DNA from: Agrypnia vestita
Taxonomy: Eukaryota > Arthropoda > Insecta > Trichoptera > Phryganeidae
Direction of reading: 5' to 3'
Assembly: GCA_016648135.1 (NCBI GenBank)
Contig: JADDOH010004277.1
Coordinates: forward strand, 1 to 64,000
DNA length: 64,000 bases
Shown here in pieces: positions 45,933 through 58,361 of the stretch. Below the pieces are notes generated by a model, which was not told where the DNA came from, made no database searches, and worked only from the letters and a program-made list of their open reading frames with translations. Each line of letters opens with the position of its first letter. Within the stretch, counting starts at the first letter, position 1. A program made the position numbers and the translations under genes.

Positions 45933-46455
45933 CAGGGTTATTTGGAAAACATTAATAACCTCGCAGGACTACACTCCTGCCTTGATTATGAGTCGAAAAT
46001 GTTCAAGCTATCATGACCTAATATCAATAGTTATGGAGATATGTGACATCAAAGTTTGCATTTTTTTTTCAATATTTCTGACTTATTTTTTGTAAAACGT
46101 TGGACCATCATTACAGTAACTAATATCAATTACGAAAAATTCATTTGTTTCAATACAAATTAAATAAAATGATTAAAACCCTGAGAAATTCCAATTGGAA
46201 TGTTTTCTAATTGGAATTCGAAGGTTTTTATCTTTTTATTTGACTTGTATTAAAGGGAATGAATTTTTCATACTCGATATAAGTTACTGTATTTATACTC
46301 CAACGTTTTACAAAAAATAAGTTGGAAATATTGGAAAAAAATGCAAATTTTGATGTCGCATATCTCCTTAACTATAATAGCTTGAACATTTTCGACTCAT
46401 AATCAAGGCAGGAGTATAGTCCTGCGAGGTTATTAATGTTTTCCAAATAACCCTG
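45933..46455. mobile_element. Long-TIR element family M4, best copy with target duplication
   Basis: It begins CAGGGTTATTTGGAAAACAT and ends as the exact inverse ATGTTTTCCAAATAACCCTG. The arms include CTGCCTTGATTATGAGTCGA. Both sides are flanked by TATA, consistent with a TA or TATA target duplication. It is 523 bp and non-coding, with a second inverted pair inside (CCAATTGGAAT region). The superfamily is not assigned. Confidence 0.78.
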
Positions 46456-47224
46456 TATATTTAAAAAAATAAATAAAAAAATTCAATTTCTCTCTAATTA
46501 ATCTAATTTTTTTTTTACTTCAGGAATTTATTTTCATTTAGCATATTCAATCGTACGAGTATGTCGATAATAATACATCTTTCTATTTTACATTTTGCTT
46601 TTAATAAATAAAATGCCGAGGAAATTAGTGCGCGAAAAAGAATTAATATTTTTCAAGGACGTAGTCTGGCACGTTTGCCACCTCCGCCAAAGGAGTTAAG
46701 TTGAATACCTTGCGATATCCTTGTCCCTACCAGGCATAATCCTGTGCCTCGCTAATCCCAGGGTTGCGATGTAAACTCGAAACTTCAGAAACTCTACGGT
46801 CCCTGCAGGCTTCATTCGTCCTGGATAAACTATGCGTACCACTACAAAGAACATTCTGGAATGCAAATAGACGCCAGCTTTCAAAATGCTTCGCCTACGT
46901 TTACACATTTATTTATTTAACATTATACAAATGTGTAGAAAGTTTTTACTTTTCTGTTTATTGAGTAGTAATTTTTGTAATTTGAGTTAGGCAGGAAATG
47001 TAGTTAAATGAAAAGAAATGATAAGTATTATAGACATATATAGATTACCGATCTTCAATTAACAATTTATTTGTACTCAACCCTGGTCTACTTTTTTATC
47101 TAATTAACATAATTTTATTTTAAGAGACATAAAGATATTTTCGTAGTACCTACTTATAATTAATACAAGCAAAAAAATAGTCATGTCTCTCCGATTAAGA
47201 ATGTCTGCAGCAGGTATACTAGAA

Positions 47225-47430
47225 AGTAATTTTTTATTTATTATTTATTTATTAATTAACGCCCTGTAGAGCTTTTACAACACATAAGTAGAGTGTACAT
47301 TAACAGAATATAAGTAATGTCTAATATAATAATACACATTAAAAAACAGAAATATCATTAAAAACAAAAATAATTAAGAAAACTCAAAACAGACAATAAA
47401 AGAATGTTGTAAATGATGACATATGACAGG
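47225..47430 (-). mobile_element. LINE 3' end relic on the minus strand
   Basis: On the minus strand: TTATGTGTTGTAAAAGCTCT, ACAGGGCGTTAATTAATAAA, then a TAAATAAT tail. This parallels the 3' end of the 41010 LINE, TGTTGTAAAAGGCTATTAAG, CCGTATAATTAATAAAATAA. It is probably a severely 5'-truncated insertion of a related Jockey-like element. Confidence 0.68.
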
Positions 47431-47589
47431 TACACATAAAAAACAAGTTGCTTTCAATATGTAGAAGCTAGAAGTTTCAGTATACACAAGGAACGCTTAA
47501 TGAAAGGTATTTATTTATATTGGAACCAAAGAGGTCACAGTAGCCAAAGAGATACATCCATCCATTCACGTACCGACGACACTACTAGT

Positions 47590-48440
47590 TATACGCAGCT
47601 AGTAGCAAAATCTTCGAGGTAGTCTTCCTTATTCAATTTTAAATGGAAAATATTCTTTATATGACGGTGTAATATTGACAGTTACGGAGATAAGGGACAT
47701 CAAAGTTTCCATTTTTTTTTCAATATTTCTTACTTATTTTCTGTTGAAGTATCATGAAAAGTAGTTTACATCGAATATTAAAAATTTATGGCCTAATTCA
47801 CAATAATGTCAAACATGTCTCTTCTACAAGCATGAGAATTATTATCCGACGTCACTCAAGTGCTTATGTTTAATATTTTGCAGACGGTCTTTTTAATTCA
47901 CTATTGGCGTGGACATACTCTAAAATGGAGTATTTTAACCTATGTCTGAAATTCCCTGTATTCGTGGTGTAAAAGAGCTCCTCAAGAATTCCTGACACAT
48001 AGATTCCTGCCTAAATATGGGATCGAAAATTTTGAAGCAAAAATGTCCTAATATCATAGTTATGGAAGTGAGCGACTTCAAAGTTGGCATTTTTCTGACT
48101 TGTCTTCTGGGAAGCGTTGGACCGTCATAAAAGTAAATTACATCTAATATTAAAATTTATTGCCTAGTATACAAGTCGAATAAAATTATTAAAACCTTGA
48201 AAAAATATTTTTTTAAGTATTAATCATTTCATTTGAATTTTATCTACGCGCATTAATTTGCATTTTTATGAAAGTCCCATGTTCTACAGAAGACAGTTAT
48301 ACAAAAATATTGAAAAAAATGCAAATCATAAAGTCGTATATCTCCATAACTATTGATATAAGGATATTGTTGCTTGAAGATTTTCCACTCACAACTTGGG
48401 CAGGAATCTACCTATAAAGTATTGTGTTGAGAAAACTGAC
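47590..48440. mobile_element. Long-TIR element family M4, composite or nested copies
   Basis: The first part (CTAGTAGCAAAATCTTCGAG, GACAGTTACGGAGATAAGGG) resembles the 35395 subfamily. The later part (GATTCCTGCCTAAATATGGG, CCTAATATCATAGTTATGGA, and inverted AACTTGGGCAGGAATC) resembles the 45933 subfamily. The order suggests one member inserted into or fused with another. Confidence 0.55.
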
Positions 48441-48477
48441 TTCAAGTTTTGAATTTTTTTATTTTTTTAAATATTTC

Positions 48478-48655
48478 TTTTAATAGAAATGCGAACACGG
48501 AATACATGTCGCATCAATATTCTTACAATTCTCAAACTAAGCCAAAAACCTGTGCTGATGTAAAAAGGACTAACTTATTAACTAACTAACCAATGACTAC
48601 CAGATCACTAGACAAGCGTCATGACCACTGCACCAACAAGCTACTCAATTTCTAT
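48478..48655 (-). repeat. tRNA-derived SINE family S2, copy C
   Basis: Blocks CACGGAATACATGTCGCATC, AAAAAGGACTAACTTATTAA and CACCAACAAGCTACTCAATT align with copies A and B. The B-box region is decayed. A further short fragment of the left block (GAACGGGAATACATATCACA) stands at 36855. Confidence 0.65.
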
Positions 48656-49039
48656 TTATATTTTTGAATTATCTTGTATAATATTTAATTCAATTTTAAA
48701 TAAGTCAAATATAATGAACGTTGCAGAATTTTTAACCAGAATTTTTCTTACTAGTTGTAAGAATTATTCGTAAAAAGTAAAGTTTGTGGGATTTATATTC
48801 ATACTTTTTTCCTCCCATTCCGTCAGTTTCCAAAAAATATTCAGTTGTATGGGGGTCATCTGGAGCTGTTTTAGAAAATGATTTTAATCTTCGTTTTCTC
48901 GGAAGTTTACGAATTTAACTTTTCGGCACGCGATGTATGGGGACCTAATCCATTAGTATTTTTTAATTATTTGACCTTATCGTGTGGTGTTTCAATTAAG
49001 GAAAAACATCGCTAAACATGGAGTATACTTCGCATAATA

Positions 49040-49475
49040 AAATTTGGCACAAACACAACACTCACATTTCTTGTTGATTAAATTAGAGTTAAAGACTCGA
49101 AAAAAATATTAAGTAAAATTAGCAGTATTCTCATTGCAGGAAGATAATAAGAGCGGTGAATTATTTTGAAGTGAAATATAAGAAATTTTTTATACTTTGA
49201 TCACATTTTTTTCAAGATTTTATTGTGAAGTGAAATTATTTATTTATTTACAGTGTAACGATAAGTAGGTATAGGTTACAGTACAGTGTAACGACAAGTA
49301 GGTATAAGTAGCATGATAAAAGCTGGCTTATACACAATACTTACACATACGCATTTCTTTATTCATTCATGTGTACAGGTTGACTTAATAAGAGTCAATA
49401 AATATTAGTAAAATTACCAGCATTTTCGCTACGGGAAGGTGTAGATGATAATAATAATAATAATAAGAAAAGCAT
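49040..49475. repeat. Local duplication, unit about 285 bp
   Basis: Blocks around 49050-49165 (CACAACACTCACATTTCTTG, ATATTAAGTAAAATTAGCAG, GCAGGAAGATAATAAGAG) reappear in order at 49330-49475 (CACAATACTTACACATACGC, AAATATTAGTAAAATTACCA, CGGGAAGGTGTAGATGATAA). Between them, CAGTGTAACGATAAGTAGGT at 49251 repeats at 49284. The second unit ends in an (ATA)n run. Confidence 0.6.
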
Positions 49476-49499
49476 AAAAAATGATTTTCAATATTGGCA

Positions 49500-51600
49500 A
49501 GAGCGCTCCGTAACCGTGTTCACTCCTCTCGTCATTTTGAGTTTTTTATTAAACTTTTAATAAAAAGTTAAAGTTTTTTTATTGGTGTTTTGAGTAATTT
49601 AAGAGTTATAGGTACGTTTTATATACGAATTTCCATTTACCAGAAACTTTACGTACGATATTCGAGAGTTTTTCAATATGTGAAAATGAGTTAGGCCCAA
49701 GTAAAGTTGGTTTGATGATTTTAACATAAAAATCACAAGAAACCGGAGACAGGCCACAACAGTTGGTTTTAAAATGAGGTCTATATATCGAAACTTATCT
49801 AAAAAACAAGTTTGTAGAACCTAAAAGCGGTTTTTAAATAAATATTTACGTTAATTTTTTTTACCATTAATCACAGTCATGGGCACTACTTCAAAAAAGC
49901 CATGAAAAATCAAATCATTGATTAAAATCGATAATATTATCTTGAGAATATATATATTTTTATGAGGAAGAGATAAAATCAAATCTGAACATAATAATGG
50001 CAGAATTTTTAGTTTTTGAGTTTAGCAAAAACAGAGCAAAAAAATACATGTATTATTTAATGCCGTGAAAACGATAATACCAAGTAATTCAGTGAGAAAA
50101 TATTTTCTTTTTCACGCAATTTCATATCTCAAATAAAAACTAGATTATGTAATTTGTACAGTGTAAATTTTGTGTTTTCTTGATATCATATTTCATAAAG
50201 AAAAGTATTCAATAATATAAAAAAATAATTTGTAACTTGTACGGATTTTACTTATTTTTTATAAGGTTTTGTATAGAGCATCTTTAATTTTTCTATATTT
50301 TTACAGTTACTTAAATATTAAATAAACTTGAAAATTATACGACTTTCTACAAATTTTATTAAATATTTTCGTAAAAATTGTTAATACTGGATGAAAATTT
50401 TGAAATAATGTGAACACGGAAATAATTATTTTTTAAAGCCCGTTTTAGTAAAAATCTTAGTTAATGCAATTATTTTAAATATTTAAAGCACAAAGTAATT
50501 ACAAATATAATAACAAAACAAAATTGGCATATGTATAACAAGACATTAAGCACTGTACATACTCACTAACTATAACATAGAAGAACTATACACACACAAT
50601 AATCTTTTCATCTCAAGACAGTCATTGTGTGTTTGTAATTAGAACCAAAATCTATTATTTTAAGAAATGATGAACCTGAATGAATGAAAATTGTTGTAAT
50701 TAATTAATATAAGTACTATATCAATGGTGGTGAATTTGCATGTCGGTTCCGACTCAGCGTTGCGGGTTAGTAACAATAATTATTATTGCTGTCAGACTAA
50801 GCTACGTCAAGCTTTAGAATTCCTTTAAAATTAATTACAGGAAGCTTTGCATTACTCCCGACTAAACCGAGAATTATAACACTCCTCTGTATTTGCATGA
50901 ATTTTCCAGAAGTCATCGGGCGCGTGAATTCGTGTTGACGAATTAATTAACCTGTCTCCTCAGAAATTTACATATTCGCTGTACAAAGATGGTTCCTTAA
51001 ACCTCTTTGAAATTTTTCAGCTCACGCGGCGATTAAATAAGTCAAGGGGGCGAGTTCAAGCAGCTTCATACCAGCCTTTTCCAAATTTTCTACTCTTATA
51101 AGTAGTTGAGAATCAATCCAAAACCACTCTTAAACTTTTCGTAGCTTAAGTTGCCATTTCAGCTATATTACAGAAATCTGTGACGTAAATTTGAATCCGA
51201 AATAGTTACTTGACGTGTGCTTGACCCGATTACAAAACTCTTTCCAAAACTAAAAAGAATCTGTTCACTTATTTATTCGGTCTATCATGTAGGAAACAGT
51301 CTTCTTCGAGCCCGAGGAGGCCAAGGATCTTTTTTTACATTTTGTTAAAACTATTTGAAGGTATTTACGGATTCTTATAAGATAGAGACATATAAGGTAA
51401 GGTACAGTTAATGGGGTACGTATCTCAAACACATCCGGCATATTCCTTTCTTTCTTTCTTTGATGAAAAGCTTCAAAGATTATCGGAGAAAGCTCTTGAG
51501 AAGATCAAGATAGTAGTTGTAGAGTTAAAAGAATTATATAGTCACGAGATTCTAAATTAGAAAAGAGCTACACGGAATCGAGGTTTTCCGAACAATATGG
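49500..51600. other. Unassigned intron sequence
   Basis: AT-rich with a GC-richer portion at 50880-51080 (ATCGGGCGCGTGAATTCGTG, CTCACGCGGCGATTAAATAA). No frame or repeat identified. Confidence 0.45.
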
Positions 51601-51639
51601 AATATTTAAGAAATAACTAAAAGACACAAAAATGTACTA

Positions 51640-51695
51640 GAATATTCGAGAGAAAACATTTCCTATAAAATGCATACTAGCAAAGCGCGACCAGT
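51640..51695 (+). promoter_or_regulatory. Heat-shock-promoter-like site 2 (HSE, TATA, initiator)
   Basis: GAAtaTTCgaGAg at 51640-51652 is a three-unit heat-shock element with one mismatch. TATAAAAT follows at 51664-51671, and CCAGTC with its A at 51693 is 29 nt past the start of TATA, the usual initiator distance. No convincing reading frame follows. Purine-rich AAG/GAA repeats upstream (51465-51560) add further partial units. Confidence 0.4.
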
Positions 51696-53144
51696 CTTTG
51701 GTGGACAGAAGGCGACTTCATGGATTAACAAACAATATAGTCAGCCAACGACAAATTTAAAAAAGTAACTACGTACAGAATACTTAAGGGTGAAATGGTG
51801 CGAATTACGAAATAGTGATGCAGTTTAAGTTTGTGTCTAGTGAAACTTGCAACCAGAAAACAAAAGTTTAATTGATTTATACTGTTTCATTTTGTCCCCC
51901 ATCTCTTCGAACCCGTGACTATGTTAAGTCAAGATGGTGTTCAGTTTAGTAAAAGTCGTATTTTAACTATGAAATTGGTTGTCATCAAAAATAGTCAAAT
52001 GAATTATACACTCCGGTCTAATAATGACATAAAGAAATGAAATTTTAAAAGATCTTTAATACGCGTTTCAAGCAAATATTAAAAGCCGATTGATATCCAT
52101 CAATCACAATATAAAAATGTTTGCATGTACATGCTGGCCTCACTTAGTTTCGTAAATGTTTAGACTAAAAATTTATATTTTTAATCTATTTTCAGCAAAT
52201 AAAGAAAGAAATTAAATGAAAATGTGTTCAAGAATGTCAATTTGAAGCAGTATAATTCCAATTTTAGGAATAATGTTTCGATTTCCGATATTGCGATGGG
52301 TAAGAGGACGGATCAATATATGTATATTATAAGGCATTGCCTCAAATATCTCCAATAAAATAAATAATTCATTAAGGCATACATGCTGCTAAAGTTTTTT
52401 TACATGACGGTTTCCAAAAAAAAAAACTTCAAATTATCTTTCAAGTAAATCCATACATATTTAGATGTTTGTTTGATGCTAAATTGCATAATATAACATT
52501 GCAAAACATAAGTATAAAAAATACCTATGTATATTATTTTATACGTGCACCTATTTCCCAATCACTTAGGTGTAATATATTTTTTTATTTGATTTGAAGG
52601 CTCGTCGATGATTTAAAACAAAATTATATAATGATTGTTAAAAAGATTTTCGCTCGTGTAACAACTACATAAAGTTCTTCGAAGTGGTGCCTGTCGATAG
52701 CATTCGAATAAACATAACGTGAAAGTTAAACGGAGTTTAACTGTAGTGTTTGGTAAATATTCCCGCCATTAACTTCCACGATGTGTGTTTTCAGTTTGTT
52801 CGAAAAAATGTTGACTTACATGCAAAATAACATAAATTCAATACGGGTACAGTAGAACAGTTCTGTTTAGTGTAGAAAATTTAATGATTTGTACAAATAT
52901 ACGGATGGTATATTCGTCACTTTAGTACGCGTGCAAAAATATTGTAATGGGACAAATATACTTATATATTGTCGTAATTTTGTGGTTACATTAATATTCT
53001 CACGATCTTTAAATCTAAGATGAATGTTTATTCCTCAAAAAATTGATATTCCGGGACAATCCATCAAACCTTTTTCCGCTTAGTACTAAGGCAAGCGTGT
53101 TACTACTAGACCAAATAAATATGACACAATTAAGATAAATGATA

Positions 53145-53200
53145 CAAATCTCACACATTCGAAGCTATGAATATGAGAAACGTATGTGGAAGTCTTTTTC
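53145..53200. mobile_element. MITE family M2, solo left end
   Basis: AAATCTCACACATTCGAAGC, TATGAATATGAGAAACGTAT and GTGGAAGTCTTT match the left terminus of the family. The rest is gone. Confidence 0.5.
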
Positions 53201-53514
53201 CACTTTGCTTTAGTGTATGGCAATGAATTATGAGCATAATGTTTATTTATGAATATTACCAGTAACTTTTGATAGATTTTCAAATTTTCAAATGTAAACC
53301 AATAATATATAGGTCATTTTAAAACTGAAGTTACAATGAATATGGTTCAACATTGGCTCGACCTAAATCTTATAATACTTGAAAGTGGACTTAATAATCC
53401 CGTCAAACTGATACAAAACAATTTTTTATTTAAACTAATATTAACATAAATATATGAATAAAATGAACAAAATAAGCTATAAAAATAAAGATTGGATGTG
53501 CCATAAAAAAATAG

Positions 53515-53560
53515 AACTCCTCGTGTTTGGAGAAGGGGTACATTTGTAATAAAAAAAAAT
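53515..53560. repeat. 3'-hairpin repeat family H, copy 4
   Basis: ACTCCTCGTGTTTGGAGAAG can form a short CTCC/GGAG stem with a reduced loop. It is followed by GGGTACATTTGTAATAAAAA. This is the weakest copy that I still accept. Confidence 0.4.
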
Positions 53561-53569
53561 ATTTTTAAT

Positions 53570-56500
53570 GAAAATGCACTTTTATGTGATGTTGCAAATT
53601 ATAGAATGACGAATCAATTACAAAAATATACAGAAAAAATATCTTACAAAAATATATTTAGTTTCCGTCACACAAACCCGGAACATTTCCTTTTTGATGT
53701 CCATTCTATGGAGGAAACAGATACCAATTTTTCCACAATACCTATCTATGATGAAAAATCTTACTTGAAAAATATGTAATTATCTAATATAATAATCCAT
53801 TTTCAAACTAATTGATAATTTTTTTCAATTATCCTTTCCAATTGATAAATCGAATGTATTTTAAATGAAAGGATAAATTGAGTATTATAAGCCTATATTG
53901 AGTATTATACAGAGTACATATATTATATAACTATTGCAGAGTAGGATTATTGTTGAAAATTTGAATTTTTATTAAATTTGAATTATGTGTGTATCAAAAT
54001 TGTTCTGTTTTTAAGATGAGATGTATTTATGTACCTATCTAAAAATATTTAATTCTCTTTAATATCTACTTGGAGTACTTTAAATGGAAATTTAGTAGAA
54101 AATTTAACATTCGTTCTATTCAATTATTTTAACCAAATTATTTTATTTAAAATACGTTCTATCAAATTATTCTAGTTACCTATGTATAAAAAAATAGAAG
54201 ATGTCGATTGTAAGTGAATGTCAAGTACCTACATAATTATATTTTATTTTAAATAGGCATAATGTATTCGAAAGCGGTTGGCATAGGAACAAGCTTGTAA
54301 TTTTACTTTTTTTAAATGCTTTTTAATTTTCTCGTCGATTTTCACATTGCGGAATTGAAAGATTTCCCAGAAAGCCTGACTGATACTAAAAAAATCTCCG
54401 CCATAAATTATATTCGATATAAAAAATCTAATAATGTTTCCACTTTTGAACACATCATCAAGGATGCAAGACTTTGATGGTTCAACTGACATAACATCTT
54501 GCTCATCTGAACGTGTTAATTGAGTGTACGCGATTAATCATCGTCGGTTTCTATTCCTACCTTGTTTGTATCCGTCAGCACTGGAGCGTGAGTAATTATT
54601 CAGTCCCTTAATAAACCTTCCTTGATTTAAACGAAGTTAGGTACTGAAATAATTAATTCATTAGCGAGATCAGTCCCCGTCACCCTTGGCCGCCCGTTTA
54701 CCTTACGCGAATAGTTAGTCCAATTAAACGTCGTCAATGACTAGATTGTATCCCTAATCAAGGCGCTTTCTGAAAACATTTAGAAAATTTGTTACACGTT
54801 GTGTCTGTTTTTGGATCCAATTAAAAGAAGCTACCTTGAAAAGATAATGCGTATGTGTCTGTTAAAATAAAAGTTTGTAAGTTACTCATTTTATTTCCAT
54901 AGATTTGCACGAGAGAGACATGTTTCCAAAAATGTGTGTTATATTTTTCTAAAATAATATTAATCTACGTGAGTTTAATAATATTTAATGATGCTGTGTT
55001 AATATTATTTATGACCATCAGGAATAATCTCTTCACTGTAAATACTAAATCAATAATGTAAATCTCTCCTATTTTACTAAATGAACAAGTGAAGACAAGA
55101 TAAATATAACATTTGAAGAATATTCTACTTAGACGGTTCGATCATATGAAGCATACGATCGATAAAAGAATAATTAGTAAAATTTCGGGGACCACTGGAA
55201 CTAGATACATTAGAATTGTTATATTAAACATAAAGAAATTTTAAGAATCGTGAAATGACTAAACAGTGGGTGAGTGGAATGACAAAGCTGAGTTTATCTG
55301 AATTTTCGTAGATCCTAAAGGGTAACAATGCAATATTTGGAACGGATAGTATTAAAATAAATAAAAATGGATGACATTAATATTTTTGAGGATGGTGGAT
55401 GATGGTTATGTTTTGCGCAGGAATATATTATAAAGAGAAAAGAAAAATATAAAATAATTATCAAAAATAATTAATTGAATATTTAAATATAATAATATCA
55501 TTGTCTGTCCATCCGTAATGTCAATAACTTACTGGAATGAAGCTGGAATTAAAATCTTAGATAATTCGAGTGTGACACCCAATCAGCGCGCAACGACTAA
55601 TATAATCCATAATTTCCCAAGCCGTCCAAGAAGTTATATCTTTGGCGATAAGCAGAAATGATAATTAATCAAATTTTTATCTTTAATCTGGTTACAGTGC
55701 AACTTCTAACCTCCAAGTATTAATTACATTCAAACTAACTTTACATATAAGTGGTAGTTATAGGTTTAGTTTAAAAGTATTAAACATCGTTTCACAGTTA
55801 TTAAAATCATATATAGAATTTTTATGTAATTATCAAAGCTGCGTTTTTCAATTTTGGGAGTGTTAAATGTGAATGATTTCTTCTGGAGGAAAATTAAATT
55901 AGTATTTTAAGTGTATACTCTGAGTGACAAAGGGAAACACCTTATCTAATTTTCAAACGCCTTATTAAAACAAAGTAAACGCATAAACTGTGAAAAGATT
56001 ATCCGGAGAATTAAGAAGATTCCATTCGTCCATGAAAAGAGATTAAAATTAAGATTTTCAAGAATAATAAAGCCTAGTCTAAAAAGTGAATCTAAGACTA
56101 AGGAAGGATTCTCACAAAGAAAGGATTAATTTCTCATAAAGATGTTGACTGTAATTTTACTTAATAGGAGAAGACAGTCGTTGCCGAAAGTTTCCACTGG
56201 TGGCTTGCAAGTAACTATTTGTATTCATTTTCGTATTTTGCAAAAAAGGGTTTCTTATAATTTTTTTTTCGTTTTTTCATTTTCTATTAATATTTAATAA
56301 CGACGGTAAGCATTAATGTAATAATATTGCGCGAGATCCTTGGCTTGGCATAAATATGTGGCCAAAAATAACATTTCATTTGACGGATTTTCTGTTACCT
56401 ATAAAAACTTACACCCTTTGACCGATCATTGCCTAATTGTGCATAGTTAACCTTTAAAACCCTGCAAAATACATCAGGCACCTTTGCCTCTCTCCCTAAC

Positions 56501-56740
56501 TACCTTATCCCCTCCCTACGATATAAATGAGTAAAATTGAATGCCATATTTTGCTGGGTTGTAACCGCTTTAAAAAAAATATATTTCACAAATGCCACAA
56601 ATTAAATGTTGTAACTAATTAGGTATTATATGTATTCCGAACTATGCAGTGTTACGCTTGATAACTCATGTGTCAGATGCACATATTCTAACAAACTATA
56701 GGCAATTTCATTTTTTTTAAATAAATCATATTAAATATTA
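53570..56740. other. Unassigned intron sequence
   Basis: AT-rich, with one GC-richer stretch at 54580-54780 (CCCCGTCACCCTTGGCCGCC). The 82-codon minus frame at 54244 lacks any motif. No repeat was recognised. Confidence 0.45.
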
Positions 56741-56744
56741 TTAC

Positions 56745-56878
56745 GACTAGCCGTAAAGCCGTGAAAAATCAAAAAAACATAAAAATAATAATTAATTACG
56801 ACACTTGCGTATAACACGAGCCGCGCGCTGATTGACTTTTCACGCCAAGGGGGTGCCAGGGCCTCGTCAACGGCTAGT
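56745..56878. mobile_element. Short inverted-repeat element with ACTAGCCGT ends
   Basis: GACTAGCCGTAAAGCCGTGA at the left, and AACTAGCCGTTGACGAGGCC (inverse) at the right. About 134 bp with a GC-rich interior (GAGCCGCGCGCTG). A related end, ACTAGCCGTACAACAGTGAA, stands at 20673-20705. Confidence 0.55.
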
Positions 56879-57020
56879 TTTTAATTATTATTTATTTTTT
56901 AATTATTATTTATTTTATTTATTTTTTATTAATTATTATTTATTTTTTAATTATTATTATTTAGTTTTTAATTATTATTTTTTTTTAATTATTGTTTTTT
57001 TTATTATTGAGATTTTATTA
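56879..57020. repeat. Low-complexity (TTTTTAATTATTATTTA)n tract
   Basis: About 140 bp of TTTTTAATTATTATTTATTT variants follow the ACTAGCCGT element directly. The frame of repeated FNYYLF codons here is an artefact of the repeat. Confidence 0.85.
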
Positions 57021-58361
57021 TTATTATTACAGGCATCTTTGAAAAATATATTAACAGTTTATACGCAAGGATATATTACAGTATGTGTAACGTTACATTA
57101 CTTAGTTATCCTTATATAATAATATAATAATACAATATTACACTTATGTACTTTTAACTACCACCAAATTTTTACAGTTAATTGTAATATTTCTTTATAA
57201 TTTTGTCCATACTTTTTTGTCCCGTTTCATTTTTCATTCTATCCGGTAGTTTGTTGAACAGTTTTAGAATTACACACTGATTAGTCCTGTCTTCGTAAAA
57301 AATAATTGTTTTTATTATTTCTAGTTTTTTATTCACCAGTGTAGTTGTTGCAATTCCAGTCTAATTCCAGCGAATTACTGACATACACAGATTCTAAATT
57401 AGGATAGTTGATAACATACGAGAAGATTACTTGTGTACTAAAATTTACAAAGATTCTAACATATATTTTTTCTTTGAAATATTTTTTTTTCATAGATTAT
57501 TTGATCTGTTTACACAGCACAGCATATTATTTGATCTGTGATGTATACGTTCATTTATACACATCACTCAAACAAAAAATTATCTTTGTTTGAAAATACT
57601 CTAAAAGATAATTAATTAACTTAAAATCTCGCTAATTCTGCTTTCATCACCAATTTGGACCGTATTGACGAAAATAATCGTTAATTTAATTTGCGAACGA
57701 CGGAAGTCAATCTCTTTATTAGCTTGTGCTGTACGGATATCTAGAGTAACTTTTCACAAAGACATCAAACTGAATTAATTAAACTTTTCTGTAGACTATC
57801 CAATGATTGATTCATCTGAAAAGAAATTGAGATTTTCGTTTCAATTGGCAATGAAACAATTTTATTAAAGCATCCCCTCAGTGAAAAGAAACAATTTTCA
57901 ACAACAATCCTCCAGATATAGGTAGGTACCTCTCTGTATAATTTATTTACAATTAGAATAAAATCTTGTCATTTTATAAAAAGTTTATGGTGAAAATCGC
58001 CTGACTTTTAGCAATTTATAGCTAGCGTGGTAGATGAATTTTTAATCGAATTTAATCAAAAATGCGCCGGTTGCTATTTATGAATTTTTGACTTCAACTT
58101 TTTTAGGAAAAAAATGAAAATTAATTTCAAACTGATCTCATTTGCTAAAATATCTATTTTTCGATATGATACATCGTATACAATTACATCAATTAACAAG
58201 AAATTTTTTTTTTTTCATTTCACCCGAATTCTGGCGACCAGATTAACTTCACATCTCTCATTTCTCAACTCTGCCATTTTGAAATTGGGAAAAATATGGT
58301 ATTTGTTAATGAAAAATATTAATCAGTGTATATCGTAAACAATGATATTAAAAATAATTTT

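Noticed and set aside
46696..46908. Possible upstream cyclase exon in a GC-richer stretch
   Set aside because: The minus-strand translation (MCKRRRSILKAGVYLHSRMF...) has no cyclase motif.
56832..57119. 95-codon frame with repeated FNYYLF
   Set aside because: It is a translation of a low-complexity TTTTTAATTATTATT tract.
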